Assembly: GCF_016859125.1 (NCBI RefSeq) | Contig: NZ_CP069338.1 | Location: forward strand, 3,312,501 to 3,376,500 | Source: Archangium violaceum | GTDB lineage: Bacteria; Myxococcota; Myxococcia; Myxococcales; Myxococcaceae | DNA: 64,000 bases | Direction: 5' to 3' | Part shown: positions 33,705 through 43,969 of the stretch, in pieces | Layout: each line of letters starts with the position of its first letter | Position numbering within the stretch: the first letter of the stretch is position 1 | Program-made: the position numbers and the translations under genes | The notes under the pieces: model-generated | Database searches by the model: none | What the model was told of the DNA's origin: nothing | What the model saw: only the letters and a program-made list of their open reading frames with translations

Positions 33705-35650
33705 ATGCCAGAACTGAATTCCCGACCGCCTGCCTCCCTTGCCCGTTCCACGCTCATCCAGATGGGCGTGCGTATCGGTGTCATCATCATCCTGACCACC
33801 CTGGTCAGCTACCTGCACATGTTTCACACGCTGCGTGAGGACGCGCTCGAGCAGTTGGAGCGGCACGTGACGGAGCGCAGCCAGCGGGAGGAGGCCCTCT
33901 TCGTCCTGGCGGAGGACAACCACACCCTCCTCAAGAAGGCGCTGGAGGAGCGCATCCAGGCCTGGAGCCAGCAGGACCCCAACCCCCGCTTCGAGAGCCT
34001 CTTCACCTGGCAGCCCGACGGCTCGGTCCGCTCCCGCGCGGAGGGCTTCGACGCGACGAAGATGGTGGGCGTCTTCATCCCCCGGGCGTGAAGCTGGATA
34101 CGGAGCTGCGCCGCCGCATCCTGGCCGCCTACGACGTCCTCGCCCAGTACGGGCCCGCCTTCTCGACACGCTTCAACAGCACCTACATCACCCTGGTGGA
34201 GGGGCCGTGTCTCTCCTACTGGCCCTCCATCCCCACCTGGGCCCAGGACATCCCGGCGGAGGATCCAACGCTCGACTACGAGTACTACACCATCAGCACG
34301 CCCGAGAAGAATCCGAGCAGGAAGACGGTCTGGAGCGGCATCTTCCAGTATCCCGTCACCCGGCACTGGATGGTCACGGTCACCACCCCGCTGGACAGGG
34401 AGGGCCGCCATGTCGCGTCCATCGCCCATGACGTCCTGCTGGATGAGCTGATGGCCGCTCCATCAAGGACCACCTGACCAGCGCCTACAACCTGCTGGTG
34501 CGCGATGACGGTCAGATCATCGCCCATCCCGAGCTGGACCTTCAGGGGGCCAATGTCGGCTACAACATCCTGGGGGCGGCGCTGAAGCCGGGTGAGGTTC
34601 CCCCGAAGCTCGGCTCCGAGGCGCAGCAGGTCCATCTGCGGAGTCTCTTCGAGAAGGTGCGCAACCGGCCCCCTGGAGAGAGCCTCCTGGAGCTGCCGGA
34701 GCATGACGAGTACCTGGCCGTGGATCGGCTGGAGGGGCCGGGGTGGAACTTCGTCACGGTGTTGCCCGGGAGCGTGGTGAGCGCGGCGGCCTTGCGGTCG
34801 GCACGCTACGTCCTGCTGTTCGGCCTGGTGTCGCTGCTGCTGGAGCTGATCATCATGTACCAGGTGCTCCAGCGGCAGATTGCCCGGCCCCTGCTGGGGC
34901 TCACCCAGGCCGCCCATCACGTGGCGTCCGGTGACTTCCAGGTGGCGCTGGACACCTCACGGGGTGACGAGCTGGGGCAGCTGGCGGGTGCCTTCCGGAC
35001 CATGTCCGACCAGGTGCGGCAGCGGGAAGAGCAGCTGCGGCAGGCCAACGAGCAGCTGGAGCAGCGGGTGGAGGAGCGCACCCGGGAGCTGAAGACGGTC
35101 CACGGGCAGCTGGTGCAGACGGCCCGGCAGGCCGGCATGGCGGAGATCGCCACCAGCGTGCTGCACAACGTGGGCAATGTGCTCAACGACCCTGGTGGAC
35201 GACGCGCTGCGCATCAACGCGGCCGCGCTCACCCGGCACCAGGTGAAGGAGGTGCGTCAGCTGTGCTTCCTGCCTCCGGTGATGATGGACAAGCACAAGG
35301 TGTTGATGATCCTCGTCAACCTCATCAGCAACGTCAAGTACGCCATGGATGAGACGCCGGCGGAGCAGCGCATCCTGACGGTGACGCTGGACACCCCCGT
35401 CGCCGACCGCGTGCGCATCGAGGTCCGCGACAACGGCATGGGCATCTCCCAGGGGATGCTCACGCGCATCTTCCAGTACGGCTTCACCACCCGAAGGGAT
35501 GATGGGCACGGCTTCGGCCTGCACTCCAGCTCCCTGGCGGCGCAGGAGCTGGGTGGCTCCCTGACGGTCCACAGCGAGGGGCCCGGGCGTGGCGCCACGT
35601 TCACGCTGGAGCTGCCCTATCAACCCATCGAGGAGCCGCCCGCGGCCTGA
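33705..35650 (+). pseudogene. Broken Cache-type sensor histidine kinase
   Basis: The product would be a membrane sensor kinase: TM1 (GVRIGVIIILTTLVSYL), a periplasmic double-Cache-like region, TM2 (YVLLFGLVSLLLELIIMY), HAMP, coiled coil, phosphoacceptor helix (ATSVLHNVGNVLN) and HATPase_c (ILVNLISNVKYAMD, GHGFGLHSSS). It is interrupted three times: a frame change at about 34088 (stop TGA right after FIPRA), a second at about 34455-34460 (ELMA to RSIKDH), and a jump at about 35188. At the jump NVLN runs out of frame straight into LVDDALRINAAAL, where the flanking kinases carry roughly 120 extra residues. The deletion in the dimerisation region should abolish function even if the frameshifts were sequencing errors. 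Confidence 0.75.
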
Positions 35651-35655
35651 CGGGC

Positions 35656-38600
35656 TCAGGTCTTGTCGGGCGTGAGGGGAATCTCCAGGGTGGCCGTGGC
35701 TCCCCGTCCTGGCCCCTCGCTCTCCAGCGTCAGGGTTCCCCCGAGCATCTGCGCCGCCAGCGCGCTCGAGTGCAGGCCAAAGCCATGCCCGTCCTTGCGG
35801 GTGGTGAAGCCGTGCGCGAAGAGCTTCGCCTGATGCTTCGGCTCGATGCCGATGCCCGTGTCCACCACCTGGATGCGCGCCCGCCCATTCCCGGCGGCGA
35901 GCCGCACCGTCATGTGCCGCTGTCCCTCGGGCACCGTATCCATGGCGTATTTGGCGTTGCTGACGAGGTTGATGAGGATTTGCAGCACCTTGTGCTTGTC
36001 CAGCCTCACCCGGGGGACTCGTGAGACCACGAGGTTGACGGTGATGCCGTGGCGCTGGAGCGCCGCCTGCTGGATGCGCAGGGTGTCGTCGACGAGCTGT
36101 CCGAGGTCACACTCCTCGAGGAGCAGCGATGTCTTGGCGTAGGTCTGCTGCACCTGGACGATGGCGCGGATGTGCTCGATATGTCTGTTCATCGCCTCCA
36201 GGTTCTCCTGAAGATGTGTCTGCTCACCCAGCAGCTCGCCCGCGAGCGCGGAGATATAGTCGACCAGATGCGCACCGCGTGGATCCTTCGTGAAGAAGTC
36301 CCCCAGCCGCCCGCGGTGCTCCTCCAGCAGCGCGGCCACCTGCTTCACCCGGACAACCCGGGAGGAGCCCACCGCCTGACGCGTCACCTCCAGGTTGACC
36401 ACGGCGCTGGTGAGGACGTTGCCCACGTTGTGCAACACATTGGAGGCGATCTCCGTCATGCCCACCGCGCGCGCCGTCTCCACGAGCCGGACCTGGGTCC
36501 GCTTGAGCTCGTGCGTGCGCTCGTCCACGCGGCGCTCGAGCTCGTCCTTGGCGTGGCGCAGGGCCGTCTCCGCGCGCTGGACCTCGTCATAGAGCCGCGC
36601 GTTCTCGATGGAGATGGCCGCCTGAGAGGCGATGTGTCCGAGCAGCGCGATGCGGGAGGGCGTGAAGGCCTCGGCGGCGAGGCGGTTCTCCAGGTACAGC
36701 ACGCCAGCGAGTCCCTCCTTGCGCACGAGCGGCAGGCACAGCACGGACCGGGCCAGGCCGCGCTCGAGGTACGTATCCGACGAGAAGGGATGGGGCCGCG
36801 AGGCATCGCCGATGAGCACGTGCTCGCACGTGCGCCGGACGTAGGTGAGGAGCGTCCAGGGCAGGCCCTCCGTGTGGGCCTCGTCCTCCGGGAACACCCG
36901 GACGCCGTCTTGTGAGTCGTTGGAGATGGCGGCGATGCGCAGGGAGTTGCCATGCGGGAGCAGGAGGGCACCGCGCTGGGCGCCGGCGTTCTCGATGGCG
37001 ACCTCCATCAACGTGGTCACCAGCCGCTCCAGGACGATTTCACCGGAGATGGCCTGCTGGGCCTTCACCACGGAGAGCGCGTCGAGCTGCGTGGAGCTCG
37101 TGTCGTGAGAGGGGGTGTCCGAGCCCTCCGCCATGGCCACGATCGCGGGCCACTGTTGCTCCAGGTGCTGGACCTTGCCGTGGGCGCCCCACTGCCGGAA
37201 CGCCTCACGGGCCTCGCGGGCATACGGCAGGGCGATGGTGGGGACGCGCCGCTCGCGCCAGAAGCGCGCCGCGAGCTCGGCGGCGAGGCCCGCGTTCTGG
37301 AGGACTCCGTGCTCCCGGGCGGATTGGAGCGCCTCGTCGTAGGCATACATCGCCTCGTCCCGCATGCCCTGGCAGCGGGCCAGCTCCGCGGACACCATCC
37401 GTTCGGCCGCGCGGAAGTTCTCGGGGCAGTTGTTCGCCCACTCCTCGAGCTGCGCCTGGTGCCGTTGCATGGCCTCGAGGTACTCCCGCTGCCGCTCCGG
37501 GGCGGCGCCCTCGTAGCAGGCCGCCAGGGTCAGGCCGCTGTAGAAGTGGAAGTCGAGCTGCTGGATGTGGCCGACCGAGGACCAGAGGAGCTCCCCGGCT
37601 CGGGCCGAGGCCTGGCGCGCCTCCTCGTACGCGCCACTCATGTAGCGCGTCTGCATCTTGAGAATCCAATACCAGCACACCACGGTGCTCAGACGCGTCG
37701 GTGCCTGGTGGGTCTCGAAGGCCTCCTCGTCGAAATCCTCGCCGCTCAGCGAGCCGAACGAGGGCGAAAGGCCGCGCAGCTGCTGCACGTAACGCTGGGT
37801 CTGCTGGATGACATCCTGCACGGCCTGGAAGCCGGCCTTGCGTCCGAAGTCGAGGCGCGCGATCGACTCCTGGTAGACCTCGTCCAGGGGGTGCCCCAGG
37901 GCCAGGCGATTGGTGACGATGTGGTTGCAGCTGTAGCAGGCGCTCAGGAAGTCACCGGCCGGGACCGCATGCTGGAAGGCTTCGCGGATGAGCTCCAGCG
38001 AGCGGGAGATGGGCCGGGTCCAGTAGTTGACCAGCTCCATGCAGTAGAGCGCCTTGGCCTTGGAGGCGGAGAAGCCGTAGTGCTCGACGAGCTCGTAGGC
38101 GAGCAACCCGAAGGCATACCCCTCCTGGTACTTCTGGAAGCAGTGTCCCTGCATGAGGCCGTACCAGGCATAACCGTTCACGGCGGACTCGGCGTTGCCA
38201 TGGCGGATGCAGAGGCGGACCATCTGGCAGAGGTGGAGGAAGAGCAGGTTGATGTCGGTGAAGAGCGCCGGCGAGAACAGGGCGGAGAGGATGCTCATCG
38301 CCGCCTTCGTGTCCGGGTCCGTCATGAGAGGCAGCTCGATGAGGCTCTCGATGGGGCGCTCCCCCATGAGGGCCCACACCTCCTGGTTGGCCGCCACCAC
38401 CTCATCCCAGGAGGGATGGGGTGACATGGGCATTCCCAGCGCCGCCAGTCCCTCCAGCAGACACGCGACGGACGCATTGCTCTGGCTGGCGGCGAGGTGC
38501 ATGTCACTGAGCAGGCAGGAGACCGCGGCGATCTCCGTGGAAGTGCGAGCCCTGCATTGGAGCGCCTCCGCGAGCTGGAGCGCTTCGGACGGATTGCCAC

Positions 38601-40959
38601 TCATGAACTCGCTGATGGTGCGCTGGAGGTGCAGCTCGAAGGTGAAGGTGCGCTCCCGCTCCCAGCAATCCTCTGGGAGGAGTTGGAGGGCCGCCGTGAA
38701 GTAGGAGACGGCCGAGCGGTGCGCCGTCGAGGCCTGCGCCTTCCTGCCCGCCTCGGCGTTCAGGAGCGAGACGTCATGGCGCTCCTCGGGTTCCCGTATC
38801 AACTCCGCGCCGGCGTTGAGCTGGTTCACCACGTCGAAGAGCCGCTCCCGCATTTCCTCCGGGGAGAGGCTCGCCCGCAGCAGACGGCCGATGCGCAGGT
38901 GGACGGCCTTGCGCTGCTCCTCGGGGATGAGGGCATGGGCGGCCTGCTGGATGCGGTCGTGGATGAAGCGGTACTGCTCCAGGCCGCTGCGCATCAACTG
39001 GCCATCCTGGAGCGCGGGCTCGAGTCCCCGCTCCACTTCGCCTGGCGGCAGGTCGGAGATGATGGACAGCGTCTGGAGTGGGAAGACACTGCCCGCGCAC
39101 GCCGACAGGCTCAGCAGGTGCTGCGTCACCTCGGGGAGCTGGCGCAGCTTTCCCGCCATGAAGTCGACGACGTTGTCGGAGTAGCCCCTGGCGCGGACAC
39201 CTTCGGCATCCCAGCGCCAGGTGCCCTCGGGCGTGCGGGTCAGGAGCCCATCCTGGTTCAGCGTCCGCATCAGCTGGATGAAGAAGAACGGGTTGCCGCC
39301 GGTCTTCTCGTGCACCTGGGCGGAGAGCGGCTCGATGAGCTCGCCACCCGCGCCCGGGAGCGCGTCGGCGATGAGCCGCTGGAGCTGCTCCAGGCTCAGC
39401 GGCTCGAGCCGGATGTCGGTCACCCGGACGCGCTCCTTCAGCATCTCCTTGCATGCCAGCATCAGCGGGTGGGACGGGGAGACCTCGTTGTCGCGGTAGG
39501 CCCCCACCAGCAGGAGCGGTGGGGTGTCCGGGTGGATGATGAGGTGTTGGATGAGCCGGAGGCTGGCCGGGTCCACCCACTGCAGATCATCCAGGAACAG
39601 GACGAGGGGATGCTCGGAGGTGGAGACGGCGCCGAGGAAGCGCTGGAAGACGCGGTTGAAGCGGGTCTGCGCCTCGGAGGGAGAGAGCTCCTGGAGCGGA
39701 GGCTGCTTGCCCGCGACGAGCTCCAGCTGGGGGACGAGCTCCACGAGCAGCTGCCCGTTTCCCTCCCACGCTTCCCTCAGACGTTCGCGCCAGGCCGTGA
39801 GCTCCGCGTCGGTGCCGGCCAGCAGTTGCTGCACCAGACCGCGGATGGCCTGGGCCAGGGTGGCGTAGGGAATGTCCCGCTGGAACTGGTCGAACTTGCC
39901 CTGGATGAAGATGCCGCGCCGCTGGGCGACGGGCCGGTACAGCTCATGGACCACCGCGGACTTGCCGATGCCCGAGTAGCCGCTGATGAGGACGAGCTCC
40001 GGGCTTCCCCCCTGGGCTATCCGCTCGAAGGCACCCATGAGGGTGGCGACCTGTTCGTCCCGCCCATAGAGCCGCTGGGGCATCTGGAAGTGGGGGGAGA
40101 TGTCCTGCGCGCCCAGCGGGAACTCCTCGCGCACGCCCCGGCGCAGGTCCTCCTGGCACCGAATGAGGTCCGCCTTCAGGCCATCCGCGCTCTGGTAGCG
40201 CTCCTCGGCGACCTTGGCCAGGAGCTTCATGACGATGGAGGAGAGGACGGGGGGCAGGCCCGGGACGCGCTCGTGAGGAGGCCTGGGGAGCTGGGCCATG
40301 TGAGCGTGGACCCATTCGAGCGCGTCCCGCCCGTGGAAGGGGAGCGTGCCCGCGAGGAGCTCGTAGAACGTCACACCCAGGGAGTAGAGGTCGCTGCGGT
40401 GGTCCACCGAGCGGTTCATGCGGCCGGTCTGCTCCGGGGACATGTAGGCCGGCGTGCCCTCGATGAGAGGGGTGGAGACCGCGTCCACGTGCTCGACGGT
40501 CTGGAGGACGGCGGTGCCGAAGTCGATGATGCGGCACTCACCGGAGGGGAGCAGGAGGATGTTGGAGGGCTTGAGGTCCTTGTGGATGACGCCATGCCGG
40601 TGGATGTCGGCCAGGGTGGAGGCCAGGGAGATGGCCAGCGGGAGGAAGCGCTCCACGTCCAGGGGCTGACCGGTACTCTCGGAGAGGGCCTTGCCGCTCG
40701 CGCCCTCCAGCAGGAGTACCGGGCGTCCATGGCTCTGCTCGAACCCCAGCGTCCTGGCGACGCCGCGCACGTCCCGGAGCTGCTCGAGGATGGCGTGCTC
40801 CCGCCGGTAGCGCTCGATTTCGCGAGCGCCGGTATGCGGAGTCACCGGCATCTTGACGACGACGGGCAGGCGATCGTCGTCACGCAGCGCGTGGTAGAGG
40901 ATGTTCGCCCCCGTCGACTTGAGTGTGTCGAGCAGGGTGTAGCCAGGAATGTTCACCAT
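35656..40959 (-). CDS. Hybrid Ser/Thr kinase-ATPase-GAF-histidine kinase, copy B
   Basis: 1767 residues, exactly the length of copy A, with the same domain order and motifs (HKDLKPSN, DFGTAV, GYSGIGKS, LFLDDLQW, VLHNVGNVL, GHGFGLHSS). The kinase, ATPase, GAF and histidine-kinase parts are almost identical to copy A. The helical sensory middle has clearly diverged (e.g. NRLALGHPLDEVYQESIARL against NFLFMGHPLEEVYQESVARI). ATG 40959 gives the conserved MxNIPGYTLLDTLKS start; a longer frame to 41355 is not supported. Its 3' end nearly touches the broken sensor kinase (5-base convergent gap). Clearly a local duplicate of copy A. Confidence 0.9.
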   Translation of the reverse strand: MVNIPGYTLLDTLKSTGANILYHALRDDDRLPVVVKMPVTPHTGAREIERYRREHAILEQLRDVRGVARTLGFEQSHGRPVLLLEGASGKALSESTGQPLDVERFLPLAISLASTLADIHRHGVIHKDLKPSNILLLPSGECRIIDFGTAVLQTVEHVDAVSTPLIEGTPAYMSPEQTGRMNRSVDHRSDLYSLGVTFYELLAGTLPFHGRDALEWVHAHMAQLPRPPHERVPGLPPVLSSIVMKLLAKVAEERYQSADGLKADLIRCQEDLRRGVREEFPLGAQDISPHFQMPQRLYGRDEQVATLMGAFERIAQGGSPELVLISGYSGIGKSAVVHELYRPVAQRRGIFIQGKFDQFQRDIPYATLAQAIRGLVQQLLAGTDAELTAWRERLREAWEGNGQLLVELVPQLELVAGKQPPLQELSPSEAQTRFNRVFQRFLGAVSTSEHPLVLFLDDLQWVDPASLRLIQHLIIHPDTPPLLLVGAYRDNEVSPSHPLMLACKEMLKERVRVTDIRLEPLSLEQLQRLIADALPGAGGELIEPLSAQVHEKTGGNPFFFIQLMRTLNQDGLLTRTPEGTWRWDAEGVRARGYSDNVVDFMAGKLRQLPEVTQHLLSLSACAGSVFPLQTLSIISDLPPGEVERGLEPALQDGQLMRSGLEQYRFIHDRIQQAAHALIPEEQRKAVHLRIGRLLRASLSPEEMRERLFDVVNQLNAGAELIREPEERHDVSLLNAEAGRKAQASTAHRSAVSYFTAALQLLPEDCWERERTFTFELHLQRTISEFMSGNPSEALQLAEALQCRARTSTEIAAVSCLLSDMHLAASQSNASVACLLEGLAALGMPMSPHPSWDEVVAANQEVWALMGERPIESLIELPLMTDPDTKAAMSILSALFSPALFTDINLLFLHLCQMVRLCIRHGNAESAVNGYAWYGLMQGHCFQKYQEGYAFGLLAYELVEHYGFSASKAKALYCMELVNYWTRPISRSLELIREAFQHAVPAGDFLSACYSCNHIVTNRLALGHPLDEVYQESIARLDFGRKAGFQAVQDVIQQTQRYVQQLRGLSPSFGSLSGEDFDEEAFETHQAPTRLSTVVCWYWILKMQTRYMSGAYEEARQASARAGELLWSSVGHIQQLDFHFYSGLTLAACYEGAAPERQREYLEAMQRHQAQLEEWANNCPENFRAAERMVSAELARCQGMRDEAMYAYDEALQSAREHGVLQNAGLAAELAARFWRERRVPTIALPYAREAREAFRQWGAHGKVQHLEQQWPAIVAMAEGSDTPSHDTSSTQLDALSVVKAQQAISGEIVLERLVTTLMEVAIENAGAQRGALLLPHGNSLRIAAISNDSQDGVRVFPEDEAHTEGLPWTLLTYVRRTCEHVLIGDASRPHPFSSDTYLERGLARSVLCLPLVRKEGLAGVLYLENRLAAEAFTPSRIALLGHIASQAAISIENARLYDEVQRAETALRHAKDELERRVDERTHELKRTQVRLVETARAVGMTEIASNVLHNVGNVLTSAVVNLEVTRQAVGSSRVVRVKQVAALLEEHRGRLGDFFTKDPRGAHLVDYISALAGELLGEQTHLQENLEAMNRHIEHIRAIVQVQQTYAKTSLLLEECDLGQLVDDTLRIQQAALQRHGITVNLVVSRVPRVRLDKHKVLQILINLVSNAKYAMDTVPEGQRHMTVRLAAGNGRARIQVVDTGIGIEPKHQAKLFAHGFTTRKDGHGFGLHSSALAAQMLGGTLTLESEGPGRGATATLEIPLTPDKT

Positions 40960-41263
40960 GAAGACCGTCGGGGGTTGGGGCCAGGGTCCTCCTGCGGTGG
41001 GTGGCAAGCGACCGCTTCTTTCCACCTGGGGCTTGGAGCGGCCAGGCCATGCCTGGACTCCCGCAGGAGCAGGACACCAGCGTGTCGAAGCGTGTTTCGT
41101 CAGCTTGCTCGTTGATGACCTGTCTGGACTTCTACCAGAAAAACTGTCGAATTCTAAAAAACCGAGGCACGACTGCCTGGCCGTGGGGGGGGCTGGAAGG
41201 CTTGTTCCACTTCTTCCAGACACGTATTGGACAAACGCTCGACGCCAGTTGGAGGAGGGCGCG

Positions 41264-42136
41264 ATGGACTTCCTGCAGGCACACCCCGGGCGGGACTGGG
41301 TCGATGTGGCTCGGGAGCCGGTCACGGGCATCGAAACCATCCGGGCCCACTTCACCGGCCACGCCTATGATCCGCACTTCCACGACGAGTACCTGGTCGG
41401 CGTGACGGAGCAGGGGCTGCAGGAGTTCTCCTGCCGCAGGGCGATCCATCGCAGCACGCCCGGGCGCGTCATCTTGATCGAACCCGGGGAGATTCATGAT
41501 GGGAATGCCCCGGACGAGGCGGGCTTCACCTACCTGATGCTCTACCTGAGCCCGGCCTGGCTCGCCGAGACCTGCACCCGGGTGGCGGATGGTGCTTTCG
41601 CGAGTCACCGGGTCGGCTTCCGCGCGACGCTCAATGACGAGCCCCGGCTCGCGGCGGCGATCCGCCGGGCGTTCTGGAGGCTGCACGAACCCGAGTCGCG
41701 GCTCGCGCGGGATGGAGCATTGGATGCCCTGGCCGTGGCGCTCAATCCCTATCTGGGCGCTTCCGTGTTGGCGGGCGCGAGCGAGTCCGCGACCCGTGCC
41801 GCGCGCCGCGCCCGGGAGCTGCTGCGCGAGCGGATGGAGGAGGACCTGGGGCTGGACGAGCTCGCCCGGCTCTGTGGCGCGGATCGCTTCCAGCTGACAC
41901 GCGCCTTCCGAAAGGCCTACGGGCTGCCTCCACATGCGTATCTGGTGCGGCTGCGCCTGGCCGCGGCGCGCAAGCGGTTGGCGGCGGGTGACCCGCCCGC
42001 GGAGGTCGCCGCCGCCGTGGGGTTCGCCGACCAGAGTCACCTGGGCCGCTGGTTCCGCCGCGCCTTCGGACTGACGCCGGCGGCCTACCGCGCGAAGTGC
42101 ACGAACGTTCCAGACGGCACGCGGCTCGAGCGCTGA
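41264..42136 (+). CDS. AraC-family transcriptional regulator
   Basis: 290 residues. GGAGGAGG 5 bases before ATG 41264 fixes the start. The N-terminal cupin-like ligand domain (about 10-150) has the metal/ligand strand YDPHFHDEYLVGV and EPGEIHDG. The C-terminal double helix-turn-helix (about 190-285) has LDELARLCGADRFQLTRAF and EVAAAVGFADQSHLGRWFRRAFGLTPAAYR. This is the AraC-type arrangement of regulators that control a neighbouring small-enzyme gene; the DUF2000 gene follows 30 bases downstream on the same strand, a pair often seen together. Inducer unknown. Confidence 0.9.
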   Translation: MDFLQAHPGRDWVDVAREPVTGIETIRAHFTGHAYDPHFHDEYLVGVTEQGLQEFSCRRAIHRSTPGRVILIEPGEIHDGNAPDEAGFTYLMLYLSPAWLAETCTRVADGAFASHRVGFRATLNDEPRLAAAIRRAFWRLHEPESRLARDGALDALAVALNPYLGASVLAGASESATRAARRARELLRERMEEDLGLDELARLCGADRFQLTRAFRKAYGLPPHAYLVRLRLAAARKRLAAGDPPAEVAAAVGFADQSHLGRWFRRAFGLTPAAYRAKCTNVPDGTRLER

Positions 42137-42166
42137 GGATGCTCCGCACAACGACGGAGATCCTCC

Positions 42167-42583
42167 ATGCCCGAGACCTTCACCACCAAGGTCGCGCTCA
42201 TCGTGCGCGACGACCTCGCCATCTGGCAGCGCTTGAATGTCGCCGCCTTCCTTGCCACGGGCGTCGCCGCCTCGGCCCCCGAGGCCCTTGGCGAGCCCTA
42301 CGTGGACGCCGCCGGCAGGCGCTATAGCCGCATGCTCGGCCAACCGATGCTCGTCTTCAGCGCCAGCCGGGCCCAGCTCCAGGGCGCACACCGGACCGCG
42401 CTGGAGCGTGGACTGGAGGCCGCGGTCTACGTGGGCGCCATGTTCTCGACCGGGAACGACGAGGCGAATCGCGCGGTGTTCCGGGCCGAGAATCCCGAGG
42501 AGCTCGACCTCGTCGGCCTCGCGATCCGGGGCGACCGCAAGCAGGTCGACAAGGCGGTGAAAGGATTGACGCTCCACAAGTGA
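42167..42583 (+). CDS. DUF2000 family protein
   Basis: 138 residues matching DUF2000 closely along its length: VALIVRDDLAIWQRLNVAAF (about 9-28), EPYVDAAGRRYSRMLGQPML (about 43-62), GNDEANRAVFRAE (about 95-107) and LVGLAIRGDRKQVDKAVKG at the C-terminus. The family is related to peptidyl-tRNA hydrolase-2-like folds, but the function is not established. It is probably regulated by the AraC gene directly upstream. Confidence 0.85.
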   Translation: MPETFTTKVALIVRDDLAIWQRLNVAAFLATGVAASAPEALGEPYVDAAGRRYSRMLGQPMLVFSASRAQLQGAHRTALERGLEAAVYVGAMFSTGNDEANRAVFRAENPEELDLVGLAIRGDRKQVDKAVKGLTLHK

Positions 42584-42822
42584 GGGCACGCGTTGTGATT
42601 GTGACCACGTTGCATCATCCCCGGGGCCGGTACGAGGAGGATGGAATCACTCTCGGGCTCCTCGAGAGCCTGCGTCGCAAGGGGCCTCCCGGGCGGGACG
42701 CCTGACGCTCGTCTCCCTGGCCGCATCGGAATCCTCCGACCAGAAACGGGCCTTCGTCCTCGCGCATCCCCGCCTCGCGGGGGTCATGCGCATGTTCGGG
42801 TCTGGCAAGGAGAGCCCCACTC

Positions 42823-43742
42823 GTGAATGATTCCCCCGCCCCGTCGATGGCCCAGCCGCAGAAGGTGGAACGTGACCTGGACTTCCTGCTCGACTGCTTC
42901 CGGGAGGTCCTGGAGGAGAGGGAGAGACGATCTCCCAGAAGTACGCCAACCTCATCAGCGCCGTGTACAACCTGGAGCTGCTCCTGGCGGGCGCCACCGA
43001 GGCCGCGCTCCTGGCCCGGCAGCGCGAGCAGCGCGCCCACCCGCTCGAGCCCCACCTGGATGGTCTGGCGGAGACGAGCCGGCGGGCCTACGAGGCGCTG
43101 GTGCGGCACCCGGGCTTCATCACGTTCTTCGCCCAGGCGACACCCATCGATGTGATCGAGTCCAGCAAGATCGGCTCACGCCCGGCGCGGCGCACCGGCC
43201 AGCGCACCCTGGCGGATTTGAGGGCCATTCCCTGGGTCTTCAGCTGGAGCCAGTCGCGCTTCTTCCTCTCCGGCTGGTACGGCGTGGGCAGCGCCCTGGA
43301 GGCCCTGCAGCGCGAGCAGCCCGAGGCCTTCGCCCTGCTGAAGGCCCAGGGCCTGGAGTGGTACCCGAGCAAGTACGTGCTCACCAACGTCAGTACGACG
43401 ATTCTGTCGGCGGACGCGGAGGTGATGGAGGCGTACGCGGGCCTGGTCGAGGATGCGGCCATCCGTGAGCAGGTGATGGGGATGATCCGCGAGGAGTACG
43501 CGCGGACCCGGCGCATGCTGGAGGCCATCTGGGGCGCGCCCCTGGAGGAGCGCCGGCCGCACATCCACCGTGCGTTGAGCCTGCGTCAGCCGTGGCTGCG
43601 CGTGCTGCACCACCAGCAGATTGAGTTGCTGCGCACCTGGCGCGCGCAGCGCAAGAAGGAGGACGGCCAGGCCGAGCACCTGCTCCCGAGGCTCCTGCTC
43701 ACGGTCAACGCGATCGCCGGAGGCCTGCGGACCACCGGGTGA
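42823..43742 (+). pseudogene. ppc: Internally deleted phosphoenolpyruvate carboxylase
   Basis: The first bases (from GTG 42823) read PQKVERDLDFLLDCFREVLEE, the typical start of PEP carboxylase. After about 35 residues the frame changes and the sequence jumps to EGETISQKYANLISAVYNLELLL, normally found after about two thirds of the enzyme. From there to 43742 it is a good C-terminal PEPC: TPIDVIESSKIGSRPARR, ADLRAIPWVFSWSQSRFFLS, GWYGVGSAL and the carboxy-terminal LTVNAIAGGLRTTG (ending in TG, where active enzymes end in NTG). Roughly 550 residues, including the catalytic His and Arg loops, are missing, so this is a relic. Upstream 42584-42822 holds no convincing gene. Confidence 0.85.
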
Positions 43743-43898
43743 GGAGGGGCGGCCCAGCGGGAAGCGGACCGGTATCTTCAGCGGTCCACTCGTGATAGCC
43801 CCCGGTTCCACACCATGCCAACAATCCCATGCCTTCAGCTGTCCCCCTCTCGGGAGGGCAGCCTGGGCAGGCATGTGCCTCATGGCGGCTCGAGTGTC

Positions 43899-43917
43899 CC
43901 TCTCCTGCCAGGAGAGG
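43899..43917. repeat. REP-like hairpin, copy 1
   Basis: CCTCTCCT and AGGAGAGG form 8-base arms around GCC, flanked on one side by TCGGGGCGTGAG. Read on the minus strand this is CTCACGCCCCGACC followed by the hairpin, the same order as the element at 49351-49389. Such CCCTCTCC-type palindromes are widespread intergenic repeats in high-GC proteobacteria-like genomes. Confidence 0.5.
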
Positions 43918-43969
43918 TCGGGGCGTGAGCGAGAACGCCGGCTCACGCCCCTGGTGCTCTCCGCCAGCT

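Noticed and set aside
28015-40959. The kinase duplication considered as a composite transposon
   Set aside because: The repeats are full genes in direct orientation; no transposase, terminal inverted repeats or target-site duplication seen.
38497-41115. 872-codon plus-strand frame opposite kinase copy B
   Set aside because: The same frame occurs opposite copy A because the genes are duplicates; composition is that of an antisense shadow.
42641-42826. Possible small gene(s) before the ppc relic
   Set aside because: Several frames are open (one reads SLAASESSDQKRAFVLAHPR) but none has a start with a ribosome site or a recognisable family.
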